A stretch of DNA of 64,000 nt from Buxus sempervirens (taxonomy: Eukaryota > Streptophyta > Magnoliopsida > Buxales > Buxaceae): assembly GCA_947561395.2 (NCBI GenBank), contig OX387184.1:11388205-11452204 (forward strand), in the 5' to 3' direction. Every line of letters starts with the position of its first letter. Positions within the stretch are counted from its first letter, which is position 1. The notes beneath the pieces were generated by a model, which saw only the letters and a list, made by a program, of their open reading frames with translations, was not told the DNA's origin and searched no databases. The position numbers and the translations under genes were made by a program. This document shows positions 36,405-49,189 of this stretch, piece after piece.

Positions 36405-39004
36405 TGTCAGCACCTCATTTTTGCACCCCAAAAATGAAAGAATAAAACCCTAATTGAAAAAGTCAAACCTGAAGGGGTCAAAAAGTTGACTTTTTGATCA
36501 GGTGCAAATTGACCACCAAACTTCATACCATTGGAAAGAGGATTCCGATACGGTTCTAACGCCACTGAGTTTGCTCAAATCGGAGTCCGGATGAAGAAGT
36601 TATGGGCTGGTCAAATCTGGAAATAGCAGAAATCGGCTTTCTGCAGAACTCCAAATTAGCTGCTCAATTGGATATCAGCAGAAAGGGCGCATCGACACGA
36701 CTCCAACGCAACTGAGTTTGTTGGAATCGGAGTCCCGGATAAGGAGATATGAACAAAACTGGCTCCGGGACGCGACTCTGCACTTCTGCTAAAAAGCTCG
36801 AGTTTGCTGCCAACCTTTAGCTTAGTGGACAGGGAATCTCAACCTGATTCCAACGCCACCAAGTTTGCTGAAATCGGATGTCAAATGAGAAAGTTATGAG
36901 CAGTCAAAAATCTCGGAAAATCTGCACACGTGGCAAGATTGAAGAAAGGACAAAAAATAAAAATCTAGGAATAAAATAATAATATTTTGTAAATATCTAA
37001 CAATTAAACTAAATCAAAAATAAAATAGAAAATAGAAAAGACATGTGTCTTCTAACAAACCAATCTTAAAGAATAAAATAATATTAAAACTTAAAGAATC
37101 TTAAGATTAAAATAAATACAAAATAAAGAAAAAATTCTAACCACATTCGTAGAATAAGATGATGTGGAGAGATAAGAATAAAAAATATTTACGTTTTAGT
37201 TATGTCAAACAAGAAATTAAAATTCAGACAAAAAAAGTGATTAAAATTCAATTTTAGGACAAATTTTCAACTATAAAAGGGGGGCCACCCCCCATTCCAT
37301 TCCAAGGCATCAAACCCCTTCTCCTCTCTCCCTTTTGCTCTCTTCTTCACTCACCCCCTCCCTTCTCTCTCCCTCCTTGATTTCCAATCAAGAGAGGCTG
37401 GCCTCCCTTTAGCTCTGTCCTTTTTTTTCTCTACGTCCAACCCCTGCCTAAACTCTGCCCCACTCAAAACCCAAAATACCCTTGGATTGCACCATCCCCC
37501 TTTCCATTTCATTCCTTTCAACCCAGAAGTGGGGAATCCCTTTTCAAATCTATTCTTGGAATTCTACGAGGGTGCGGAAGCGCTGCCGAAATCATCGGAG
37601 AACCATCACCTGTTAAAAACAAGAAGGTAACAGTAAACAGTAGGTTGTTTCATTCAATACATATCAAGTTTCTTTTCTTTTCTTTTCTTTTCTTTTCTTT
37701 TTAAGCTTGATTTATTACTTGTTTTATTACTTATTTCTCACCTCCATTTGCTTCTAATGTGTACGATACTGAGCATCTCATGTTGAAAACAAGATCCAAT
37801 TAAAGGGTGAAAGGAGAGAATTTTGTCAAGGATATAATGAGCAAAAGTCATCTAAGATAAGATGTCATTAGTCCTTGCAAAATAAAAAGAGACAAATCAT
37901 CCTCTTGCCAACTTTCTATCTTCGCGAGCAAAGTTGAATACGTGGTTATGATCATAGCAAGATGGTAAAAGAATCTCTGGTGCCTCTCTTGATTCCCATG
38001 CAAAGAATGACTACATGAAGAGCAAAGGGAAAAGGAAGAAGAAAAGAAGAAAAATATGACTAAGAAAGGAGCTTGTGTGTTGCTGTGAAGATGCTAAAAA
38101 TCCCGACGGACGTCGCCGGACCTCCCTGAAAAGCAAACGAAGCGATCCCGGCCGAAATCGGAGCAAAACAGCAAATTCGGGCAAAAACCACATACTCAGG
38201 GCGGTCTGGACTTGACCGCACTTGGTATGCGGTCTGGTCTAAACTGCACTGCATCTACAGTTCAGACCAGACCGCATAGTAAATGCGGTCAATTCGATAA
38301 ACAACCAAAAATTATTCTTTTTGACCCAGTTGGATCCAAATCCGACCCGAATTGGTTTTGACCCGACCCTATGAGTAATTTGGAATGTTTTAAGTCCACT
38401 TTTGGACCATGGGCCTAGATGGGCCCACCAAGGCATCCCCTGGGCCCACCTATAGGGCCCACCTTTGACCAGCCCAAACCAGGCCCGTTTTAACAAATGG
38501 GCCCAAGGCATCTGACCCTTGGTTAATGGGCCAAATCCAAGCCCACTAAGCCCTTAGCATGTTTAATTTAATTCGATAAATAACCAAAATGGGTTACCCA
38601 ATAACCCTGTTGGGCTCAAGCCCAACCTTGGCAATCCATGGGTCTTCCAACGGGACCCGCCTCCGACCCACTTCGCCTAAATAAGAAGATAAAATAAAAT
38701 AGAAAGGGATCCACACCTCCAGAGGGTCCCGCCAGACCAAACCAAGTGGCATGCTGGCCTAGGAAGGGTGAAATTGACTCAAAACTAGGGAGACCCGAGG
38801 GACCCGTCATTTGACGGGGCGGACCGGGGTGTTTTCGAACTTCCTCGGACCGTAACCGAGAACTTGCCCGAATCTCTAAGAAAGCCGCAGACCAGCAAAT
38901 CTTAGACCTGTATAGGTACCCAAGTGTCTGCCTGCACCCCATCAGGCAATGGCGACTCCGATACTTCCCAATTCCGTGCGGCACCTCGCCGGGACGTGCG
39001 CACA
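36405..39004 (+). repeat. Gypsy 3' LTR (type A, 2600 bp)
   Basis: This is nearly identical to 26493-29093. Differences seen by eye are C for T at about 36565, C for T at about 36588, A for G at about 36653, G for T at about 37028, one T fewer in the run at about 38489, and A for G at about 38948. TATAAAAGG is at 37272. Confidence 0.95.
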
Positions 39005-39009
39005 CTTGG

Positions 39010-41088
39010 TACCTAGCACATATCCCAACACTGAAAGAGATATCAGGTCTACTTGCTGTGAGATTTAATAAGCTCCCTATCATGCTCCTATATAAGGTTT
39101 GGTCCACACTTTTTCCTGAAGAGTCTTTGCTGAGTTTGAGATTTGTACTCTTGGAGTTCTTGCATGTTTGGCTGAAGTTAATCCAAACTTCTTTACTAAG
39201 TCTTTAGCAAACTTAGTTTGGGATTAAAAATCCCTTGAGTTGTTTGGATAACTTGTAAGCCTAGAAAGTAAGTTAACTCTCCCATCATACTCATTTCAAA
39301 CTCATTTTTCATGAGGGAACTAAAGTTATGAACAAGCTTTTCAGAAGTTGACCCAAATACTATGTCATCAACATAGATTTCTGCTATCAAGATGTGATTC
39401 TCTTCCTTCCTTATGAACAGGGTCTTATCAGCACTACCTCTAACAAATTTAGACTCAAGCAAGAAGGTTGGAAGTCTCTCATACCAAGCTCTAGGAGCTT
39501 GTTTGAGGCCATATAGAGCTTTCTTCAATCTGTAGACATGATTAGGATTTTGAGGATCTTCAAATCCTTTTGGTTGCTCAACAAAAACTTCTTCTTTGAG
39601 AATACCATTGAGGAATGCACTCTTGACATCCATTTGGTATAGTTTGAGTCCTAAATAGCAAGCAATAGAAAACAGAATTCTAATAGACTCAAGTCTTGCT
39701 ATCGGGGCAAATGTCTCATCAAAATCTATACCTTCCAATTGGGTATATCCTTGGGCAACAAGTCTTGCCTTGTTCCTTACAACAACTCCATGTTCATCAG
39801 ATTTGTTTTTAAAGATCCATTTAGTGCCTATGACATTGACATGGTCAGGTCTAGGAACTAATTCCCACACATCATTTCTCACAAATTGATGTAATTCTTC
39901 ATGCATAGCATTTGTCCAAGAATCATCTAATAAAGCCTCTTTCACAGATTTAGGTTCATGTTGAGACAAGTAACACATGTGATTTATTTCACTTCTAAGT
40001 TGTCTCCTAGTTTTTAGATGATCAAAAACAGTACCTATTACTTGATCAAGAGGATGATTCAACTTTACCCTTAGGATGTAGCACTTACTCCCAAAAACTC
40101 TAAGATATTTTACATTAGGTTTCTTACCTTTCCATAGCTCGTATGGAGTTTGTTTTGTACCAGGTCTTAAGTATACTCGATTAACAATGTAGCATGCGGT
40201 GTTTATTGCTTCAGCCCAAAACTTAGTGGGAAGACTCTTTGCAAGCAACATAGTCCAAGCCATTTCTTGAAGGACACTATTCTTTCTCTCCACTACTCCA
40301 TTCTGTTGTGGAGTTTTTGGTGCAGAAAATTCATGTTTTATACCCAACTTCTTACACAATTGGGCATAATATGAGTTTTCAAACTCAGTTCCATGATCTG
40401 TTCTAATCCGGATGATGTTTCCAGCTTTCTCATTCTGTACTTGCATACAAAAAGATTCAAAACACTTAAATGAGTCAGCATGGAATGTAGAAGGTATACC
40501 CATGTGAATCTGGAAAAGTCATCTACAGCAACAAATATATACCTTTTTCTTCCAAGACTTTCAGTTCTAGTAGGTCTCATCAAATCTATATGAATTAATT
40601 CAAGGGGTCTTGATGTACCTACATGTTTCACTTTCTTGTGAATGGCTCTAGTTTGTTTGCCTTGTTGACAAGGTCCACAAATGTATTTAGGAGTTTTCTC
40701 AAACTTGGGAATCCCTCTCACAAGTTCAGATTTTGCAATCTTCACAAGATCCTTGAAGTTCATATGACCTAGCCTTTGGTGCCATAGGGTTAACTCATTT
40801 GTTTTGGCTGAATTACAAAAAACTTGTTTGTTTCCCAAAACACAGTAGCAATTGTCACTTGTTCTGATTCCACTCATAACACATTTTCCCTTTTCATTTA
40901 GAATTTGACATTCTTTCTTTGTAAAGTTCACATAATGATTGGAATCACACAATTGACTAATGCTAATGAGGTTTGCTGTCAGCCCTTTAACAAACAGGAC
41001 CTTATTAGACATAATCCATTAGGTCCTTGAATTTTGCCTTTTCCCTTTATTTCAAAGGTGTTTCTATCTCCAAAAGTGACTATACACT
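39010..41088 (-). pseudogene. Copia integrase and reverse transcriptase
   Basis: This is the central part of Copia pol on the minus strand. GAG-pre-integrase and the integrase zinc finger are intact (WHQRLGHMNF, CGPCQQGK). The integrase core keeps [17 protein letters not shown] and [10 protein letters not shown], i.e. D, D and E. A frameshift near 40500 separates the two halves of integrase. RT follows with [20 protein letters not shown], the SAFLNG block and the catalytic YVDDIVFGS, then shifts frame again at about 39196-39240 and runs to GICARYQ at 39010. There it is cut by the Gypsy insertion. The upstream end is cut at 41088 by the solo LTR, beyond which the protease resumes at 49190. Confidence 0.93.
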
Positions 41089-41834
41089 TGTAGACACCTA
41101 ATTTTTGCACCCCTAAAATAAAGAAAAATGAAAAGTCAAACTAAAAGTTAAACCCTGAGGGGGTCAAAAAATTGATTGTTTGATTCAAGTGAATTTGGCC
41201 ATCAAACTTCATCTCATTAAAAAGAATACTTCGATACGGTTCCAACGCAACCAAGTTTGCTGGAATCAGAGTCCAGATAAGGAAGTTATGAGCCGGTCAA
41301 ACTTTTGGGGAGCGAAAAGTTGACTTTTTGCTCTAGCCAGATTCAATTGCCCAAATTGATCCCAGTAGATAGGTGGTTCCGAGCTGATTCCAACGACACT
41401 AAGTTTACTCAAATCGGAGTTCGGACGGAGAAGTTATGGGTAGTTGAAGTTTCAAAAAAACTGCCTATATGACAAAAGGGCAGCAGAAAATAGAATAAAC
41501 CAATAAAATAAATGTATTTATTAATATATTAAATATTTTAATAATATTTTAAATAAAAGAATCTCGTTTTTTTAATAAAAATAATCGAAAAAATAGAATA
41601 AAATCTTTATTTTAAGCCAAATTGAATAATGGTTTGAAATCCAACGAATTTAAAACATGCTCGCCCGTATTTGAAATGTGGGCAGGGCGTGCCCGTATTC
41701 CAAATACGGGCAAGCCTTCCAGAAGAGGACATGCGTCGCTGTACGGCGGGACACGTGTCCCGTACGGCAACAGCTGGCGGATTCGCGAGACTTTAAAACG
41801 TGTTTATTTCGCCCGCATTTGAAATGCGAGCAAG

Positions 41835-44800
41835 GCATGTGTGACATACACCAGTTCAATTCCCGTATCTTATGGATTAAACCACAGAATTATTAGAATT
41901 GGTATGTCGGGTGACAAATAAATTCGAGTCTTAATTAAAATTTAAGACAATAAATCCGAATTCACTCGTCTATGAACACTACCAGTCATCTGATACCAAC
42001 AGAGAAACCGTGCTCATCAAATATATCAGAGTGCAATAAATCAAATGATGGTAAAGCGGAAGACTTAATAGAATATCTATCTTGAAATCATAATCTCAGA
42101 ATGTAAAATCACTGAAATGAAATACAATTGAATATAAGGAATAAAAATGATAATTGCTATACCTCCAAAACTGGATCTACCCGAAACCAACTGCCAACAC
42201 TCTGGAATCTGCACAGTCTATATATAATAAAACAAATGAGATCGGAGATCCCAACAAGCTATCATTTATATAACTTAAATAAACAATGTAGCATATAATC
42301 CAAACCGCGATACCACAGAAATCACTATGTGCAAGTGAGAGAAACATATATCTGTCTAAATAACAGGAATTCATAATAAGGTTCAGAAAACTTACAATAA
42401 TCATCAATTGGAATATATAAATCAATTTATAACTTAGAACCAAACCAATTCGATTAATTCAATAAACCATATCATATTATATCACAAGCTAATCAAAATA
42501 ATGTCCAGCCAGAACTATAGACATTGCCCGGACTACAACTATAATATTCAGACTGGGATGCACAGTCCTTAGATCACAAGATCACCACACACAACACATT
42601 TCGGGTAAATCCCCTTCTACCGGGAAGTACCAATCACATCGCTCACACTGCCAGGAGGAATCAAACATCTCGACTGGCTCTGTCAGGAGGAATCACGTCT
42701 CGACTGACTCACATCACAAAATAAATAAAAACATGCCGGGAGGAATCCTTAACTCAATCAGCTTCGTCACTCCAATCAGTACGACTCCCTCTACTCCCAT
42801 ACTGATGAGCCCTCACACACTCAAGGTTTAATTATCTTTTTAACATCCACACAATAATTCCATATTCAAAACATAATAAGGATCTCATTGAGATCAAATA
42901 GTGAAATTCATTTTTCTACCTTACATACCGGTAAAGTGCTAACCCACTATTGATAAGTTACACTTATCGCAGGGTAAAACCAATTTAATAAGGGTGCAAA
43001 ATGCACAAATCAAAACTATAAATACTCAAGTGTGTGTTAACCTAATCAAATATACATATTTTCATAAATCTAGAAGTACTATAATATATAATGCAGTTTT
43101 AAACCATGCTTGTGTAATTCATGTGAAATGTTAAAAATCAATGGTAATATTCATTGTTTGAAACTTGGTACACTTATATACTCGATTAAACACAATTTAT
43201 ATCAATCGGCTGCAATAAAGGAATCAAGCAGTTATAAAGTACATTCATGAGTAAATTCCCTAATTTGGTCAAATTTCCTAAAATTCCTTTCAACGCAATA
43301 ATGCAAGAATTCCATGGTCAAGCAATAGATTTGATGCTAAAATTTTGCTCAGAATCTAGTTTGATTCTTAAACTAATTAAGTTAAGTCCTTTACCAAGCT
43401 TTAATTATAATGCATGGGAATCCTTGCTAATTAGGCAAACATGTCTTGATTCGCCTATATATATAATTGACCGACCAAATCTAATGATAAAATTATGAAA
43501 TTTGGTATGAACATGATAGACATGTAAAGGAAAACACCGAAACAAGAGTGAATAAGTTTCATTACTGTATGGTGAAGTTATAGTCAAAATACAGTAACTT
43601 AAATGTCTGAAATGGATATCTGTACATGTATAACTCTTGGATATAAACGAGCTATCAAATCTAATGATAAAATTATAAACTTTGGTATGAACATAATGCA
43701 CATGTAAAGGAAAACACAGAAACAAGAATGAATAAATTCCATTACTGTATGAGAGAGATATACTCAAAATACAGAAACTCTGAGTTTTCACGCACTAAAA
43801 CTATTATCTATAAAGACAGGCAAATTTGGACCCCTGGACGACAGATTTAGGAAATTCTTGTGAAATACAAGTTTTTAGAGCCTTGAATCAGCTTTCTAAA
43901 TCATCTTAAAGTGTCTCATTTTGACCTTGTATGAGAAAATTATGGGTAAAACACTAAAACCGTGCAGTAGAAAACCTGTAAATCTGAGAACTTAAACTTT
44001 TAAATTCCATCTTGACACAAAATCAAAATTTAAATTTTTGAAGACATGATAATATGGTCATAGGAATTATTAAATTTGAACCCCATTCTTTCTAAAACAA
44101 AATCAGAATTAAAGCATACTAATCCACACTTTACCTCATTTAAAAAGAAGAACAGTTCAGAAGTTTATCACATTGTTTTATGCATATGAGACTTATAATA
44201 TACACTCACCAAGAACTTGCTGAAAACTCAGAAGAATTCTTAAAACTCATGCTGTTCAGATACTTATAATAAATTAATAATACATACCAGAACTTTTATC
44301 CTTTGAAACCTACTATACCAAATTTTGTCAAATTGAAAACAATGAATGAAATAGGGACTGCTGGAATTTACAGTACCAGATTTTATCAAATTGAAGATAA
44401 CAAATAAATTTATTGTACCAAATTTTGTCAAATTGAAAACAAAGAGTGAAATAGGGACTGCTGAAATTTACTGTTCACTTTCAAGCTTTAATGAAACATC
44501 CTTAAACAGAAAATAATTCATACTTAAAAACCCTAAATCTAATGATAACTCACTGCAAGTATTATAAATTAACAACACAAAATACTAGTTATCTAACACA
44601 TACAATAGATTAAAACTAAAAATAAAATAATATGATAGCATACCTCTTCCATCCGTGAAGACAAGGAGCAATCAATAAAATCATCTCAGACCAGACCAAC
44701 CCGGTGAGACTTACAACAGCAAGGAATCAAACCCAACAGAAAAAATGATAGAATTACCCCTTCTCACAGCATCACCTCACCTGGAATAGTATTAGAACCC

Positions 44801-47511
44801 ATCTCCAGCACAAGCATTAGAAGAGGGTGAAACTGGAAGAGAAAACAAGGAAAACTGTGGGTCGACCTGACAACTCCTGCATGTTCAATGTTGTCACGCC
44901 CCGATCTTCGGTCACATAAAATAGTATGTTCGCAAAGCACCGAAACGTGACTTAAAGATACCAATCTTCACTAATTTATAAAAATAACACAATCTCCAAG
45001 ATTATAGTAATAATACCTAATAAAATCCAAGAAAATGTCTTCTTCGACCCATCATAACATAAAATCTTAAATTAACAACCCAACTGAAATAAGACGAATC
45101 CTTAATAAAACGACATCTAAATCCAAAGATACTAATAATATTAAACTATCAGCCACAGAACTTCAACAACTTTCACTTAGGCTTCTTCCAACTCTGGTCC
45201 TGCAACTGACCTGAAATTATTTATTTCCACAAAGGGTGAGCTCACAGCCCAGTAAGAAGATTTACTTTAATTTATATGAGCTAATAATGTAAAATCTCTA
45301 GTCAATTAAGTTTAACATAACAAATTTCATTCTATGCATAAAACTGATATAATTAGATTTTGCACGATACTTCATGATGTTCCACATTATATTCATTCAA
45401 CCTAAACATCACAATAATTCATTTACATGCACAAGCATCAGTGTCAATTAATTAATTATTATTATGAAATACAAATTATGGGGGTCTTTATTCTAATGAT
45501 TCTCATGTCAAATCTAACTAGAATCTCGATCAAGTTCTTGGATCCCACTTTAATACAGCAAGGATTAGACTCTCATAAACTCCACGTGTACATCGTGGTT
45601 TTAGGGGCTTTCAACCCATGGGACACAAGTGCCCAACCTTATTTTCCATAAAATTTAGGGACTCAGACCCCAAGAGCACAACTCATCACCAAGATGGTCT
45701 TATTATAATTATGAGAAACAAACCAGCATGAGTAGTTATAACAAAGATTTACAAGACAAAATAACTAAAATCACAACATGGTAGGATATAGCATAACATG
45801 TACTCTATGATGGTACTATGTCATATTAAATAGTTTCAGAGTCAATATACATGTTAAAATTATAACCATGGCTGAAACTCCACATTCCCAAAGACTATGT
45901 GCCAGTAAAATTAATGAATACCTGTGATTAAGAATAAAAGAAACAAATTGAACTACGTGCCTAATATTTATTGGCATCAAGCCATGACTTCATAGCCATG
46001 AGACATCATAAGAAGGTTGACCATGATGTGTTGAAGTGAAACTAATGCAAGTTAAATAAATAAAAGAATGTGACGTGATAGCATAAAACCCATTCACATC
46101 AATTAATGGTCTCCTGGTTGTGTAATGAAAAGGAGTTACATGAACATGAGGCCATGTCATGTTATGAGAGAAAAATCCAGCCATGTGATGTTAAAGAAAA
46201 GTGAGTAAACCATGGCATGGATGGTCAAGAGAAAAAGCATGGTCAAGAGAAAAAGCATACGTACAGGTCACATGGGTACTTTTTTTTTTTGTTTGTTTGT
46301 TTGTTGTTGTTGTCTACAACCCAATCCTTCACATATCATCATGGGAAACGAACCAGCTTTATTAAAAAAACAATCACATGGGTTTCTCTAGACTCAACCA
46401 TCACTTACACACATGATACGCTGATAACTAACCCAGAATACAATGTCAGCCATTAAAATAACCCAACAACATATACAACTTGTCAATAGTGAAATATTAA
46501 ATAGCAAAAAAATATAAAGTAACACATACGAAATTAGCTTTATAATAGCAACCCATCATTCATAAAATCCTAAAGAATTTCTTCAAACCCTAATAATTTC
46601 TTTATCTAAAGAAAATCTTACATGATTAATCATATAAAATAAAATAAAACCCTTACCTTAAACCAACCCCAAATCTCTTAGGGTTTCTCTTATCCCCTCT
46701 TTTCTTCTTCTAATCCTCCTACAATAAGCATTGAAGAAATAGATAAATAAAAATAAGAATAAGAAATTTGGGAAGGAGGTGTAGAGAACTTAAGGAAAAG
46801 GACAAGGCTTACCTACGGATTGTGTGTTTCTTGAGGAAGAGTAAAAGAAGAAAAAGGCAAAAAGGTAAGAAGAAGGTACGGTTTGGTTCTTTAGGGCAAA
46901 GGGACAAAAGGGTTTTTGGACTTGTACGATTTTGGCTTCTCCCCTTTTGGTTTCCTCTCTTTTAAAGTAAAGACTCTCTAATGTGCATGTGCCACTAGGG
47001 AGGGTCCTACACCAACACCAATTAAAATCCCCAAATGAAATGACCCTTGACCAGTCCAAAGTTGACTAAGGTCAAAGTCATGTTTATTTTTGCTTTCTTT
47101 TGACCAAGTTGTTACAAATGTCTCCAGCAAACCCCAAATAAGCTTATGAAATTTGATGATATGTGGTGCCATACCACCTAGTCCATCCAAATTTCAACCC
47201 ATTTGATTCAAATGACCGCCTGAACCCAAATATAGTTAGGGTCCAAAAACAAAATACTTTGAAACCATCCTCCAAAACCTTTACCCAATAAGAATAAACT
47301 AACTCCTGAGAGATATTTTAATCCTACTAAAAATCAAATAAAATCCAATAAATACCAAAATTTATCACAATCAATAGACAATTATTAAAATTGGATTATG
47401 AGTATTATTGCATCCAAAACGTGCGCATAAGATAATTCACCAAAATTAGACGAAAACTTCACACTTAATTCAAAGCACCAAATTTGAAGAATTTGGGATG
47501 TTACAGCATGC
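41835..47511 (-). mobile_element. Noncoding TG...CA element of 5.67 kb nested in the solo LTR
   Basis: GCATG at 41835-41839 and 47507-47511 flanks an insert from TGTGACATAC (41840) to GGGATGTTACA (47506). Deleting it restores the host LTR. On the minus strand it opens TGTAACATCCC, and the segment 47506-44892 ends GGGGCGTGACA, which looks like a complete 2.6-kb LTR of the kind found on plant Gypsy elements. The remaining 41840-44891 has no RT, integrase or gag that I can see and does not obviously match the first segment. It may be a large noncoding derivative, or two adjoining diverged LTRs. The target duplication is short and GCATG recurs in the host LTR, so the ends are probable rather than certain. 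Confidence 0.65.
46268..46383 (-). mobile_element. Short SINE-like insert flanked by TCACATGGGT
   Basis: TCACATGGGT occurs at 46268-46277 and 46374-46383. The 96 bp between them read, on the minus strand, as a unique body ending GGTTGTAGAC and then an AAC/AAAC-rich tail into poly(A). This is the layout of a 5'-truncated SINE or LINE end, inserted into the 5.67-kb element. Confidence 0.6.
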
Positions 47512-49189
47512 CCGCATTTGAATTACGGGCAAGGCATGCCCGCATTTCAAATACGGGCACGACTTTTTTGCCTATAAATAGAGAGGCCAGCCCTCCATTC
47601 GAACAAGCAAGCCCCAAGGCCCTCCCCCCCCTCTCCTTCCTTGCTGTTTGCACGTCCAACCCCTGCCCAGGCTCTGCCACCCCCCAATACCAAACCTATA
47701 AATACCCATTTTGCCCCTGAATTGCTATCTAACCTTCCTCTTTCACCCTGTAAGCATAAAACAACCCAGTGAACCCCTTTCAAAATCGATTCGGGAAATC
47801 CATAGAGACGCGGAAGCGCTGTCCAAATTCTTGGAGCACTACCACACATCACCAAGAACAAGGTAATAACAAAGAAATGCTTTCGGTAATGTATTATTCA
47901 CCATACATTGAATTTGATGCTTCCTAAACGTGTCCTAACTACTTTTTATCTTGTTATTTGCATCTCACCTGTTTTTCTCTTATTTTTGGCATGGTTGTGA
48001 GTTCCTCGTATTTCCCAAAATAAGAAGGAAGTTCCATTTGAAGGGAGGAGGACAAATTTAAGATGAGAAAAAGGGATCCTTAAACTAACTTCAATGGGTT
48101 TATTTTGATTACAAGGGATTTGTCTCCCATAATCTGTTGTAAACCATGCTTTCCCCTCTCCTCTCCTTCTTGACAAATGATCATAAATGGTCAAAGGAAA
48201 GGCTTGCCTCTTTGATACTTGCAAAAGAGAAGAAAAGTGGTTCTCAAAGCCAAATGGAGCAAAATGCATTACTGTGAAGAAGCTGGAACCTCTACAGACG
48301 TCGCCGGATTCCCTTAGAAGATAGCCGGAATGATCCCGGCTAAAATCAATGTAAACCTGCAAAAATCAAGAATGACCGCATTCATCATACGGTCTGGGCA
48401 TGCCCGTATTTGTTATACGGGCAGCCTAAACCGTATTACATTTACGGGCAAGGCGCATCCGTATAGCAAATACGGGCAGTATTAAAATAACTGAAAAGAT
48501 GTAATTTTCCAGCCCCGGTTGGATCCATTCCGACCAAAACCGGCTCGACCCGACTCAATAATTTATCTGGGCTATTTTTAGCCCATTTGTGGACTGTGGG
48601 CCTAGATGGGCCCACCAAGACCCCCTTTGGGCCTACTCATGAGGCCTATATTTGACCGGCCCAAACCGGGCCCGTTTTCAACAAACGGGCCTGAGGCCAC
48701 TTGACCCCTGGTTAATGGGCCAATTCCAAGCCCTTAATATTCTTGTAAAATAACCACAAGGGTTACCCAATAACCCTTCTGGGCTCAAGCCCAACCTTGG
48801 CAACCCACGAGTCTTCCAACGGGACCCGTATCCGACCCATCTCACATAAATAAAAAGATAAAATAAAAAGGGGCCCACACCATCAAAGGGTCCCGCCAGA
48901 CCAAATAAATTGGCATGCTGGCCTAGGAATGGTGAGACTGACTCAAAAACCAGGGAGACCCGAGGGACCCGTCAAACCGACGGGGCGGGCGGGGGTGTCT
49001 TCGGACTTCCCGGACGTAACCGAGGACTTAGCTAGAACTCTAAAAAGCCACAGACCAGAGTTAGACCCAGATAGGGCAATCACCGTGTCTGCCTGCACCT
49101 CTCAAGCAGTGGCCACTCCGAAAGTCCCGAGGCACGCACGAACCCACGTGCACCCCGTGTGCAATCTAGGTCAAATTTAGGTGCGCACA

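Larger units (their letters stand above)
26488..39009 (+). mobile_element. Young Tat/Ogre-like Gypsy element carrying gag but no pol
   Basis: The element proper is 26493-39004, bounded by TGTCAG...GCACA. The 5-bp duplication CTTGG is at 26488-26492 and 39005-39009. It sits inside Copia RT in the opposite orientation. LTRs are 26493-29093 (2601 bp) and 36405-39004 (2600 bp); by eye I find about five substitutions and one 1-bp indel, so insertion was very recent. The internal region is 7.3 kb. It has a tRNA-type PBS, a long repeat-filled leader, an intact gag ORF, an A-rich untranslated 3' region and a polypurine tract. No protease, RT, RNase H or integrase is encoded. It must borrow polymerase proteins in trans, as in gag-only (TR-GAG-like) elements. 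Confidence 0.93.
41089..49189 (+). mobile_element. Tat-like solo LTR (type C, about 2.43 kb) interrupted by another element
   Basis: The left part (41089-41839) starts TGTAGACACCTAATTTTTGC and the right part (47512-49189) ends GGTGCGCACA. Together they read as one LTR collinear with type A: GAGTTTG-like sub-repeats at 41253 and 41401, TATAAATA at 47573, a palindromic block at 48370-48480, the TGGGCCTAGATGGGCCCACC region, and a PBS-like TGGCCACTCC at 49110. No internal domain or second LTR is present. It lies between Copia protease and integrase. I find no clear 5-bp duplication (ACACT against CCACC), so it may have formed by inter-element recombination or lost flanking bases. Confidence 0.85.
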
